From Anaeramoeba flamelloides (taxonomy: Eukaryota; Metamonada; Anaeramoebidae): a DNA stretch of 64,000 nt. A program made the translations under genes and the position numbers. Positions 34,394 to 44,999 of the stretch are shown in pieces. The DNA lies in assembly GCA_027625915.1 (NCBI GenBank), contig JANTQA010000020.1:496001-560000 (forward strand), given 5' to 3'. Below the pieces are notes generated by a model. The model made no database searches and had not been told where the DNA came from. It saw nothing but the letters and a program-made list of their open reading frames with translations. How positions within the stretch are numbered: the stretch's first letter is position 1; every line of letters begins with the position of its first letter.

Positions 34394-35425
34394 ATGACTA
34401 CAAACAACTCAACATTATTTTCGCAAGCAAATTTAGAATTAGGCAAGGAGCATTGGGATTATAACTCCTTAAACTCGACACTTGTCAATATAGAGCATTT
34501 TGAGCTTTTACAGATGCTGGGAAAGGGAAGGTATGCAAGCGTTTTCCTTGGGAACGATCTTCGAAATAACAAAGAGATCTGTGTCAAAGTGTTAAAGCCA
34601 GTCAAAAGATCGAAAATCAAAAGAGAAATCAAAATCTCGATGATCGTTGGCGAATTTCCAAATACAGTCAAGCTCTTGGACTTAATTGACAACAAGGTAC
34701 TGGGTACACCTACCCTTGTATTTGAATACTTCCCACATATCTCATTTCTTGAATTGCTTCCAACAGTTACCACCGAGGATATGCGCCTAATCATTTACAG
34801 AGTCCTACAGACCTTATACCATGCGCACCGTTCGGGGGTCATGCACCGTGACATTAAGCCACACAATGTTTTGTATGATCCTAAATCTAAAAAAGTCAAA
34901 CTGATCGACTGGGGGCTCTCAGAATTCTATTTCCCCGAAACGGCCTATAACTGTAATGTTGCTTCTCGTTTTTTTAAGGCACCAGAATTACTTATTGGCT
35001 GCACACACTATAATTATTCCGTCGATATGTGGGCAGTTGGCTGCTTAATTGCTGGTTGGGTGTTTTCAAAGGAGCCTTTCTTTGCCGGAAAGAATAACCT
35101 TGACCAATTAAGCCAAATTGTCAAAATACTTGGCGCAGATAAATTTTGGAAATGGACAAAATCAATGAAATTCCAGGTGAGGAAAAAAATAATGAAAGTT
35201 ATCCCTAAAAGCGGTAAAACTAAACATTGGAAGGACATTAACGATGAAATTGACCCTCAAATTAGTGAGCTTTTGGATGGGCTGTTAATTTATGATTTTC
35301 ATAAACGTTGGAATGTTGTGCAAACAATGGCACACCCTTGGTTTGATGACATAAGATTAGAAGGTGATATCGATCCTAAAGATCTTAAAAAAGCTAAAGT
35401 TAATCTTGAAAAGGAAGAAAAATAA
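34394..35425 (+). CDS. Casein kinase 2 alpha-like Ser/Thr kinase (343 aa)
   Basis: Single-exon ORF from ATG. CK2-alpha features in order: HWDYNSL (residues 20-26; human EYWDYES), glycine loop LGKGRYASVF (42-51), VKVLKPVKRSKIKREIKI (64-81) with the ATP-binding lysine K65 and the basic substrate/inhibitor cluster, HRDIKPHNV (151-159, catalytic D153), DWG in place of DFG (172-174), and VASRFFKAPELL (189-200). The YNYSVDMWAVGC and KEPFFAGKNN..DQL blocks are also CK2-specific. CK2 is a constitutively active acidophilic kinase of nucleus and cytosol. Oddities: human R191, which anchors the acidic p+1 residue, corresponds to N188 here. The C-lobe after residue 245 is shortened and divergent, and the family's HxSRLT region reads HKRWNV. 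It may therefore be a divergent paralogue with altered specificity. The activation-loop frame is otherwise intact. Confidence 0.96.
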   Translation: MTTNNSTLFSQANLELGKEHWDYNSLNSTLVNIEHFELLQMLGKGRYASVFLGNDLRNNKEICVKVLKPVKRSKIKREIKISMIVGEFPNTVKLLDLIDNKVLGTPTLVFEYFPHISFLELLPTVTTEDMRLIIYRVLQTLYHAHRSGVMHRDIKPHNVLYDPKSKKVKLIDWGLSEFYFPETAYNCNVASRFFKAPELLIGCTHYNYSVDMWAVGCLIAGWVFSKEPFFAGKNNLDQLSQIVKILGADKFWKWTKSMKFQVRKKIMKVIPKSGKTKHWKDINDEIDPQISELLDGLLIYDFHKRWNVVQTMAHPWFDDIRLEGDIDPKDLKKAKVNLEKEEK

Positions 35426-36369
35426 TTTATTTTACAAGAAAATTTCGTGTATTTCTTCTTTTCTCTTTTTCTCTTTCTCTTTCTTTTTCTTTTTCGTTTT
35501 CTTTTTTTTTCTTTTTTTTATAATTTCTTTTCCTTTCTTTTTTTTTTTTTTTGTTTTTTTGTTTTTTCTTTTCCTTTGACTAATTTTGAAAATTTAATTG
35601 ATAATCATTTTTTCACTTCACTTATCAAAAACTAGCAACCATCGCTAGTCGCCAATTCAAACTCAAGAACTACAGATCTTGTTATTGAATTACTTTTTCA
35701 AATGAATTGAATGGCTTTTCGAAAGAGGAGAGTGCAAAAAAATTTATCAACTAATTTTCAATTAACCAATAACATTTTCAAAGAAAAACAACACTACTCA
35801 ATCAATACATCTTGAAAGTAAAATCCACTTTTACTATTCTCAAATATAATATAAAAAATCATTTGATTTTTTTTTTTTGAATTGAATTTTTTTTTTAATA
35901 CATCAAATTTCTTTGGTTTTGGCGAATTATTTTGAAATTAATTTTTCATTCTTTTTTTGATTTACTTTGTTCTGTTTTTTTATTTATTCTTCAGTCACTT
36001 AATCTTAATGATTATGTTCTCTAGAATTAAAAAAATTGAAAAAAAAAGTTCGACAAAAATATTCCATTCAATTAACCTTTCATCCATTAATAATAAAGTT
36101 TATTTACAATATAACCAAAATTTCAAAAACTTCAAATTCTTGAGTCTATTGTATTTATGGTTGTTAGTAGTATCACCCTTTTTTAAAAATCGTGAGTCAA
36201 GAAAAAAAGGTCTATTTTGGGGTAAAAATCCAAATAAATCAATGGACGATTTTTTTTTTAATTCAACTTTGAAAGATTTATTATAATATATAATAATCAA
36301 TCGTTTTGAAAATATTGTACATTTCTAGTAAAACTGAAAGAGGGAAAAAAATTCCTTGTGATAAATATC

Positions 36370-37440
36370 GGATGTCCTAATTTTTCAAGTACTCAAAAGT
36401 ATTGAGTATAATCTGGGATTGTACTTGATACTTTTAAATTCTGGATAACCTAATAAAAGTTGACTTCAAGTTCCGAAAAGTACCTGTGGAATACCGTGGA
36501 GTTATTAGATTTTCCAGAATTCCAAAGAATAAAATAAAACCTTTAATTTTATTATATTCTTTTAAATTATGGAATACCTAACGAAAGTGCCTTTCAAGTG
36601 CCCTCAAGTGCCAAGGTTCTTGAAATTTTTTGTAATAAACCGAAAATTAAATAAATTTTCTTTACATTTCAAAAGTTAAAAAAAACCTAACGATGCTTTT
36701 TTGAGGATTCAAAAAAAAAGATAAAAATCTTTAATTTTACTCAATTCTTTTTAATTCTGGAAAGGGTAAGAACGAGTTTTTTAATTCGAGAAATAAAAAG
36801 AAAATTAAATAAATTTTCGATTTATTTCAAAAATTAAAAAAAAAAAAAACACTAATCAAGATACCCTCAAGTGACTTCGAAAATTGTAGAGATCTGTCAT
36901 TTGCTGAGTTTTTTTTATAGGTTTACTGTTTTATTTGTTAAGTGTTCTAGGTTTTTTGAGGTTTTCTATTTTATTTAGAAAATCTATTGCTTTTACAAAT
37001 AAATATAAAACTCAAAAAAAAAAAACCTAACGAAAAGCTATTGATTTTCCAAATAAACAGAAAACTTAAGAAACGCTAAATGCAATTTTCCAAATAAATA
37101 TAAAACTCAAAAAAAAACCGCCTTTAGGTTTTCCAGAATACAAAAATATTGGGGAAAATCAATACGATTAGATTATATTCTGCGAAATTTGGAAAACCTA
37201 ACAAAAGTGTCGGCCAAGCACCTAGGTTTTGGGGGATTAAAAAGAATAAAGTAAAATCAAATTTTTTACTCTATTCTTTTAAATTCTGGAAAACCTAACG
37301 AAAGTGTCCGTGGAGTGCCGTCAAGTGCCTAGCTTTTTTTTTTTACTTTTTGGAATGAACCAAAAATTTAGAAAAAAATTCATTTTATTTCAAATTCTGG
37401 AAAACCAACCTAAGAGAAAATCAATTAAAAAATATTTTTT
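36370..37440. repeat. Hairpin-array repeat (family G), block 5
   Basis: About 1.1 kb of the same modules as block 3. Palindromes at about 36510-36580, 37128-37200 and 37220-37300 use TTTTCCAGAAT..ATTCTGGAAAA. AAATAAACCG/AAATTAAATAAATTTTC hairpins lie between them. Spacers read CTAACGAAAGTGCC and CAAGTGCC. A module AACAAATAAACAGTAAAAC-like (in complement at 36920) links to CTAGGTTTTTTGAG. Confidence 0.85.
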
Positions 37441-38295
37441 CAATTTTATTCAATGAATGATTTTTTAACAGTAAAAATAATTGATTTCTCATTTTAAAGA
37501 TATTTATTAATTTTAAAATTCTTTTAAAAGATAATAAAATACCCTCTTAACTTTGTAGGAAAAAAAATTAAATTGTTTAATATTAAATTTAAAGAAAGTT
37601 TTAATTGAACTGGGGAAATTTTCTTTTTTCTACTAAAAATGTAAAATATCTTTAAAAAAATACTTTTCTATCAACATTCTCTTATAAATCAATTGTTTAT
37701 TATATTTGGAGTTGTTAAAAGTTTAAAAATTAGTATATATATTTTTTTTTTAGAAAATTATTTTCATAATATCGAAGGAATTAATATGGGAAACAATCTA
37801 ATTTTTTAAAAAAAAATAAATTTAATTGTAACTTATTACTGTAAATTTTCAATTAAAACTATTTTTCATAAATTTTAACTCCCTTTATAACGATAATGGA
37901 TTCTGTTTTTAGGGTTTATTCAAGTATTCTTCTCAAAAAAATATTTTCAAATTTTTGGATCCACTCATTTTTTCTAATTTTGCATATTTTTGTTTTTCTT
38001 TTTCTTTTTCTTTTGATAAAAATGTTTTTTTTTCTCTTTTTTTTTTCTTTTTTTTTTTTTTTTTTTTGATATTTTTGTTTTGCAAAAGATTAAGTGGAAA
38101 AAAAGATCTTAGAAAAGTAAAGAATTACTAAGAAAATTGAGAAGATGTAATGTCTTTTAAAATGAATTTATTATTAGCCAAAAATCTTGTTATTAACTTT
38201 TTTTAAGTGAAAATTCACTAATAAAACATCAGTAATGCTCATTTCAAAAATTCTAACTCACTTTTTTTTAGTTTTTGATTTTATTTTTTTTAATA

Positions 38296-39220
38296 AAAAT
38301 ATCAGGTTTTTTTTTTTTTTTTTTTATTGTTGAGCAGAGGTGATTCAACAAAATTACCTCCTATTTGCCTGAAACTCTAAAATTGTATTTAGGGTTTTTT
38401 TATCCTAACTGTAATGTAAGCAGGATTACAGCTCAAAGGATATCTTTTCTTTAAAAAATGAAAAGAATAAATTATTTCGGAAAAAAGACAAGAAAAAGAG
38501 AAAGAAAAGCAAGAAATGAAAGAGAGTCAAAAAATAATAGAAAAAAGAAAAAACTTCAGTGAAAAGTTTTTTTTTGCCCTAAGTGTTGAATGGGCTGGTG
38601 GTTGTTTCCTTTTATGTCGTTTTTTTTGGATCGCCACCATAGGTTGTTTTAATAAAGAGTTCTAAATATTTGAACAACTATAGATCAAATGAAAAAGGCT
38701 GTTTATTAAATTTTGATTTAGAACTTTATAGATGGGTTGAATCTAAAAAGCTCTGGTTTTTAAGAATAAGATTTGGTTTTCGAAATTTTCTTTTCAGTTG
38801 CTTTGCTTTTTTTTTTATTTTTTTTTTTTTTTTTTTTTTTTTTTTGTAAGTTTCCCAAATCTTGTTTTCGCAAAATCCCAGTACAAGATACCGACTCGAC
38901 AGCAAAAACCCAGTCAAAGTAACGACTCGACAGATAGTACGGAAAGTTCAATTCGGTTCACTTTGGTTGGTTTCAGATCGCATTCGTTGGATTCAGTTCA
39001 GTTGCATAAGTCCAGCTCAATTCGTCGAAGATCTGATCATGAACAAGTTTGGTTGGGTTAGTCATGATCAGGTCAACCAATTCTTATAATGATTTTTTAT
39101 ACTTTTTACCTTTCCCAAACACCTAAAAAAACAAAAAGAGAAGGAACATAGAGCCCAAGTAACTTAAGAAGGGAAATTTGGAAAAGGTAAAAAGTATAAA
39201 AAATAAAATATCAGGTTTTT
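38296..39220 (-). mobile_element. Poly(A)-ended retroposon-like element, family H copy 1
   Basis: The 16-bp word AAAATATCAGGTTTTT occurs at 38296-38311 and 39205-39220, as expected of a target-site duplication. The left copy runs into about 20 T, i.e. a poly(A) tail on the minus strand. At the opposite end an imperfect stem of about 25 bp (39090-39116 with 39176-39203; TTTATACTTTTTACCTTTCC at left) encloses about 60 bases. Inside is a repeated ACTCGACAG word and a second T run at about 38812-38845. No long ORF with domains, so this is a SINE-like or retrocopy-like non-autonomous element. Related sequence: 56860-57545 and 25283-25420. Confidence 0.7.
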
Positions 39221-39904
39221 ATATAATTAGAATGATTTAATAGTGAATTACAAATCAGATTTAATTATTTGTTGTTCTTGAATTCTAAGGGGTATGTTTT
39301 TTTTTTTCAATTTATTATTCCAGGTGGATCACATTTTTGAAATGGTGTTTACTTATTTATATGATGAGCTAAATACACATCATGCAAAAAAAAAAACAAA
39401 TTTAAAATTTAAATGGAGATTAAAAAAATTCTTTATATAGATTGATCTTTTAACGTAGTCTTTTTTTACTTTATTCAATCAAAAAAAGATAAAAATCTAA
39501 TTACATTTAAAAATCCAATTATACATTGTTTTATTTAAGAGTATATTTGTAATTGTTCAAACACATTTGGGAATAAATAGCCAAATAAAGTAAAATTCCA
39601 AAATATTCATGAGTGTCAAACCACAAATGACTGGCAATTATTTGATTTTTTAAAGTTAATTTCTTTAAAGTATCCAATTAAATATTGTATTCCACTCTTA
39701 TTTTAAAATAAATAACATTTGATTGATTTAAAAATTAAAATTGAAATTATTTGATTTTGAAAAAAAAAAAAAAGATTTAAATATAGATATCTTTTTTATG
39801 TTTCTTAAAATCGGTTTCTTTTAAGGTATTGTTTTAACAATCCCAATCCAAACTTAATTCAAAACTTATTTAAACCATTTAAATTCATATTTAAATTTGT
39901 GCAA

Positions 39905-40077
39905 TTAATTCAATCTGAAACCAAGATGTTTTTGTTTAATGTTTCCAAAATAAATTAAAATTCTCTCATTATAATCAGTGAAGTATTTTTTTTTCTTTAA
40001 TAGTTTCTTGATCAACAGATACCCTTCATTTTCTAACCTATTCACATAAGATTCAAAAGTAATTTTAGTATAGTCAG
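39905..40077 (-). other. Possible minus-strand terminal exon
   Basis: After an AG (40079-40078) the minus strand is open for 57 codons and reads ADYTKITFESYVNRLENEGY, LLIKKLLKKKKYFTDYNER and LGFRLN before TAA. The amino-acid mix is protein-like. No start exon was found in the 360 bases up to the glycine-cleavage gene. Confidence 0.28.
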
Positions 40078-40088
40078 CTTTACATTAG

Positions 40089-40306
40089 AAAAAATAAAAA
40101 ATACCGAAATTGTAGTGAAAGGCATCTATATTAATGAGGAAAAAAAAAAATTAAAAATAAAAAATTATCCGCTAAAAAATAAGGGAAAATCATTTTTCAT
40201 TGATTTGATAATAAATAAACCAACAATAAAACAAAAGCTAGCCAAAAATAAAAAAAAAACATTATTAATTTTATTTCGATTCTTTGGTAAAGTTGATCTC
40301 GAGTAA
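40089..40306 (+). other. Possible plus-strand terminal exon
   Basis: After an AG at 40087-40088 the plus strand is open and reads NTEIVVKGIYINEEKKKLKI, NKGKSFFIDLIINKPTIKQ and LFRFFGKVDLE before TAA. Charged and hydrophobic residues alternate as in a folded domain. It is convergent with the T-protein gene, and no upstream exon was identified. Confidence 0.28.
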
Positions 40307-40436
40307 GAAGCAATAAAAAAACTAAACTAATAAAAAAGATAAAGAAATTGAAAATATAATTTTAAAAATTTCCATGAGGACTAGTACTAATAAAATAATT
40401 AATCGATCAAAAGAATCTAAAAATAAGTCTAAAAAA

Positions 40437-43400
40437 TTATTTATAGTATGAATCTGGATAAAATGGCATTCTAACGATTTTACCTGTAGACATTTTCTTT
40501 CTGATTTTAATTTGGATTTGTGTGCCAAGTTTAGCAAATTTAGGTGGTACAAAGCACATACCAATTGGTTTCTTAACGAGTGGACTTGGGCCACCAGATG
40601 AAACCCAACCAATTTTGTTTCCTTCCATGTCATAAACTTCGGCGTTGTGTCTTGCTGGTGCTCCACCGTTTAATTCAAATCCGACTCTTTTTTGTTTAAC
40701 TGATTTTGGTTTTAAAATTTGTGATTTGATTTTATCGTAACCAACGAAGCCGCCTTCTTTTCTTTTTTTTTTGCTGATCAACCACATCAAGCTTGCCTCA
40801 ACAGGGTTAATTTCTTCAGTCATATCATTTCCATAAAGACATAATCCAGATTCTAATCTTAAGGAATCTCTTGCACCTAATCCTGCAAATTTGACTTCTG
40901 GTTGGTTGATAAGAAGTTCACCGATTTTCTGTGCATCTTTTGGGTTTTCAATGGCTAATTCAAATCCATCTTCACCTATAGTGTTTTTGGTAGCAAAAAA
41001 AAATTTGAAAATAAAAAAAAAAAATATTAAATTAAAATTTTTTTTTATTTAATTCATTATTCTAAAATCAATTAAAATTAAAATTAAAAGAATAATTTCA
41101 GTCGAAACAAATGTAATTAACAATCTACAATTATCTTTAAAAAGTAAGTATTAAAACTTTTCTAAATTTTACTCAAGCAGATTAAAAATGTTACTCAAAC
41201 TGTTTGATTCACTATTTTAATCTGTTTGAGTAAAATTTTTGAAAACTTTTGGTACTCACTTTTAGAAAATGGCTGTATCAATTAACCTATTTTAAAAAAG
41301 CATTTTTTGTTTATCTGTGTTTTTTACCTTTGAGGTAACATTAATTAAAACAAATAAGAATATAATTATTTGTATAATAAAATTTCAACTTTAAATACTT
41401 TTAAAATTCTCTGATTTTCATGGGTGATTCAAAAATTGAACAAGTTATATTTTTTATAAAAATAAACCCTAATTCAAAATTTTTAACACACCAAAATTTG
41501 ATTTGTGAAAAAAAAAACTTATTTAATCAATTCAAGAAGATTTACCAAATTAGAACCATTTACTAATTGAAATGTTAACACTTCTTCATAAATTACAATA
41601 CTCAAAAAACAATAAATAAATAATTATCAATACAAATAAATCAAGAGGGTGTAAAAAATTTGTGGTGAGAGCAGAACAAAAAAATTTATTAGTAAATATG
41701 TTGAAATTCTATTAGGATTATTAATCGATCAAAGGTTAGATACTACCAACTAATTTTATTTGAGTTCTTCTATTTTGAACAACTTGACTTTAACCATAAT
41801 ATCAATTGCTCAAAAAATTTTTGATCCAACGAAACAAATTACGTAATTCAAACAATGAAATCAAAACAAAAACTAAAAGATGAAAAAATGATTTTCATAT
41901 TTTACAAAAATCAAAATTATCTCCAATTTCAATGAAATCATATTATTGTGATTGTTTGGAACGTTTTAGCTGTGTGGAAAATTTTGAATTTTAGTTTATG
42001 TTCATGAAGAATTTAAGAGAGGAAAGGAAAAGTAAGAAGAAAATATATAAAAAAATTTTTTTGAGAAAATTTAAATGTATAATTACAGATGTTTCAAAAC
42101 ACTAAAGTTCATTTTCACTTTAAAACATTTTTTTTGAAAATAAATTTTCTTGACAATTATATCATATTTTGAGAGTTTTAAAAAGTTTTATAGAGGAAAA
42201 TTTATTCTTTTGAAAAAAAATTAGGTTGTGTTTGAGTTTTTGAAAGAAGACTGATTTTTTTTAAATCATTAAACGTCTTTATTTTCTTTAAAAAATTTGA
42301 ATTTGCTCTAGTCGTTTTAAAAAAGTTTTAATTGAGCTCTAATAGTAGGTCTATTAAAGTTTGTAATAAATTTTAAAGATACTTTTCAAAACTTTATTTG
42401 TTACGCTTTTGAAAAAATACTAGAATCGTTTTTTGTTATTTGAGAATTTTAAAAGATGAAAATATTGAAAAATATAAGGATTATCAGAAAGAAAAATAAA
42501 CGAAAGTAAGAACAGAAGCAGGAACATGAACATGAACATGAACAAGTATAAGTATATGTGCAAGGATAAGAGCAAGAATAAGAACAAGAATAAGAACAAG
42601 AATAAGAATAAGAATATGATCAAGAACAAGAACAAAGAAAAAAGAAAAAAGAAAAAAAAGAAAAAAAAAAAATAGAAATAGACACAGACGTTGACAAGAA
42701 AGAAAACAAATATTAAAAAATTTAAAAAAGTTAATATTTTACCAGTATAACCCCATCTACCAAATTCGAAATTGACGTTATCGATTTTTCCTTTTGCAGC
42801 TTTCATGAATTTCATTTTGTTTAATTTTTTCAATCCGGTTAATCGTTGCATTATTCTTTGAGAAAGTGGTCCTTGGATTGCAAGTAAACTCATTTGATCA
42901 ATGAAATTGATTTGAACACCTCTGTATTTGCTTCCCATTTCAGACTTAAATATTTCTAATTGTTTTGTAATATGTACGTGATCTTTTGGTTGGGAACCTG
43001 CGTTGACAACAAGGTATAAATGATCTTCTTTATTACAGACCATACAATCATCAATGATTCCACCATTTTCGTTGGTAAAACATGTTAATTTGTTATCCCA
43101 TGGTTTGATAGCGTCTACATCGGCAACAACAAGTCTATTAAAGAATTTTACTCTATCTGGTCCATAAATTCTATACGCACCCATATGACTAACATCAAAA
43201 AGACTTTATATTTATTTATGTTGTTTTGTTTGTTTTTTGTACAAAGTAAATATTGATTTAAATTTTGAGAAAAAATAAACAAAAAAAAATGTAAAAAAAA
43301 AAAATTCTTGTTTTTGAAAGAAAAAGCAAAAGTAAAAAAAAGTTCTGAATGTATGGAAAATTTTTTTTTTTTCGTTTATTGTTTTCTATAATCTATCAAT

Positions 43401-43938
43401 TTAATGGTTTTACTTTTTTGAGATCAAAAACAAAAAATAAAAAAAAAAAGGATTGATTTGCTTTTCTCAAACTACCAAAAAAAATCGAGAAAATTCATTT
43501 AAAATAAATTATTTCTAAATGAGAGTTTATTTTTTTGAGTAATGAGGAGGAGTTGACCTTAAAATAATCATTGAACACACGTTTTTTTTGAAAAGAGCTT
43601 AAAATACAAAAGAAAAAAAATTTTTCAAGTATAAAATTTTAAAATAAAAAGGAGAAAAAAAGGAAAAAAATAAAAAAAAGAAAAAAAAAAAAAAAAAAGA
43701 AAGTTCTTGTATAAGAAAAAAAGACAAACCTAGCATAGAGTCTAGTGTGAATATGGCTTTGGATAATTGAAAGATCGTTATATTTGATTGGCATTTCCCA
43801 ACCACAAAAAGGTACCATTTTACCACCATGTGCTTTATGGAGTTCGTTTAAAGCTGTTTTTAAAATTGGTCCGTGGTGGGCTGAGAAAAATCGAGAAACA
43901 CTTGTGTTTCCAAGTAATTGAAGTGAATTTGATAACAT
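40437..43938 (-). CDS. gcvT: Glycine cleavage system T protein, aminomethyltransferase (402 aa, three exons)
   Basis: Exons (minus) are 43938-43730, 43203-42743 and 40975-40437. Introns are 526 bp (phase 2) and 1767 bp (phase 1). Joined length is 402 residues, close to human AMT (403). The enzyme transfers the aminomethyl carbon from H-protein lipoyl to tetrahydrofolate and releases ammonia. Visible motifs: MVPFCGWEMPIKY (41-53), ASLFDVSHMGAYRI (69-82, created by the exon 1/2 join), ENGGIIDDCMV (115-125, with the conserved catalytic aspartate), FGRWGYTGEDGFE (exon 2/3 join), GLGARDSLRLESGLCLYGND, and the C-terminal GWVSSGGPSPLVKKPIGMCF. The N-terminus MLSNSLQLLGNTSVSRFFSA is an arginine-containing amphipathic presequence with an R-F-F cleavage-like site, so import into mitochondrion or hydrogenosome is likely. 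Intron 2 contains element B3 and a purine-rich minisatellite. No P- or H-protein gene is in the window. Confidence 0.96.
41455..42000 (-). mobile_element. Family B element, copy 3, in T-protein intron 2
   Basis: Inverted relative to copies 1 and 2. Begins ATAAACCCTAATTCAAAATT and ends TTTTGAATTTTAGTTTAT. Shared interior includes AACACTTCTTCATAAATTAC and ACCAACTAATTTTATTTGAG. Confidence 0.8.
42512..42672. repeat. Purine-rich minisatellite (AAGAAT/AAGAAC)
   Basis: Degenerate 6-base tandem units GAACAT, then AAGAAC and AAGAAT, followed by an AAAAAG run. It lies within intron 2 of the T-protein gene, so the transcript carries a pyrimidine-rich tract just after the 5' splice site. Confidence 0.75.
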
Positions 43939-44513
43939 TTTTAGAAAAAAGAAGAAATAATAAAAAATGAAAACTTGTTTTTTCATGAAAGTGTCAAAAA
44001 AATTAAAAATACCATTTACTTTTCGAGTAAAGAAGAAAGAGAGAAATTCAAGCAAAACATTTTGCATTTAAAGGTAGGTAAAAATTGTCAAATTTAGTAA
44101 AGGTGAGGAATTTTTTTGAATGAAAAGCATTTCCTGAATGATAAACAAACATCAACTCTGATAAATGAACAATTCCCTACTTAGCAACTCTTTATCATTT
44201 TATCTTTTTATCTATAACAAGTTTTAAATGATAGAATAATTTGAAATATAGAACTATTTTGTACGAACAGAATATATAGAACTGTTTATTAAAGCAACGT
44301 TTTTGATATTGTTGGGTGAAAAATAAAATGACCTATTTTTTTATTCTCAACCAAAAACCTTTAATTGAGAAATCAATCCACAAACAATTTGAAGAAAAAT
44401 TACAATATTCAAGTTTTAGCTCTTAAAAAGGATGTAGTTGTGACATAAAGTAAAGAGAAAGCGAAACAATTCGATTAGTATTTTTGATTCTATTTCAACA
44501 GCGAACAAAAAAA

Positions 44514-44666
44514 ATGATTTCCCAACGTCCAGAATCCATTTATCAAAATTTAATCAGTTATTGTTTTTCTTCTTGTTACAATACAACAGCCTATTTACTA
44601 TCCAACAGTATACCTAACTCCAAACCAATTTTGTATGACACAATCATTCCTTGTTATTCTGAGTAA
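44514..44666 (+). CDS. Possible small ORF divergent from T-protein gene (50 aa)
   Basis: A true ATG begins MISQRPESIYQNLISY, followed by CFSSCYNTTAYLLSNSIPNS and ending CYSE. Base composition is less AT-biased than the flanks and the residue mix is protein-like, but no family is recognised. It starts 576 bp from the T-protein ATG on the opposite strand. It may be a first exon, a small gene or chance. Confidence 0.3.
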   Translation: MISQRPESIYQNLISYCFSSCYNTTAYLLSNSIPNSKPILYDTIIPCYSE

Positions 44667-44709
44667 AATTTTAATTTAGGGATGCAATTTGTCCTAAAAT
44701 TTTTCGTAA

Positions 44710-44920
44710 TTTTTTCACATTTTTTTTTTGATAATTGCACTTTTATCAAAAATATTTACTCTATTTTTTGAGATAAATTTTCTAATTTGATCCTTCATTT
44801 TTGGAATTATTTTGAAATCAATAGAACTTTAAGAAATCAATACCATATTGATTTACGATTTATTGTTGGTTTCATTGATCCGTTAATGTATAGGTCTTCT
44901 CTAAGTCAGAAACATAATTT
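44710..44920 (-). repeat. Dispersed repeat M, copy 2 (inverted)
   Basis: Reverse-complement match to 21050-21260, for example CTCTATTTTTTGAGATAAAT and TTGATCCTTCATTTTTGG. Confidence 0.5.
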
Positions 44921-44999
44921 TTAATTGTAAATTACTGTTATCAAAATAATGTATCCATAAAGCCTATTATCTGTATTTCATAAGTTTTCTTTTGAACTG

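Larger units (their letters stand above)
35426..40436. other. Gene-poor spacer between kinase and glycine-cleavage gene
   Basis: A pyrimidine-rich tract (35455-35580) follows the kinase stop. A 24-codon coding-like stretch at about 35636-35710 (QPSLVANSNSRTTDLVIELL) cannot be assigned. Hairpin block 5, element H1 and two opposed coding-like stretches at 39905-40306 are listed separately. Confidence 0.45.

Noticed and set aside
35364-35635. Phenylalanine-rich frames after the kinase stop
   Set aside because: Translations of a TTTTCT-rich tract.
38726-39089. Several overlapping frames on both strands
   Set aside because: All fall within retroposon-like element H1 and include its poly-T tracts; none is kept in H2.
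42420-42740. Apparent extension of the T protein past KILTF into a hydrophobic tail
   Set aside because: The donor GTAAAA after GYTG and the match of the next exon (GEDGFE) show this is read-through into intron 2.
43639-44067. Longer N-terminus of the T protein starting at MQNVLLEF
   Set aside because: The ATG at 43938 gives a compact targeting presequence; the upstream frame is T-rich flank with no family match.
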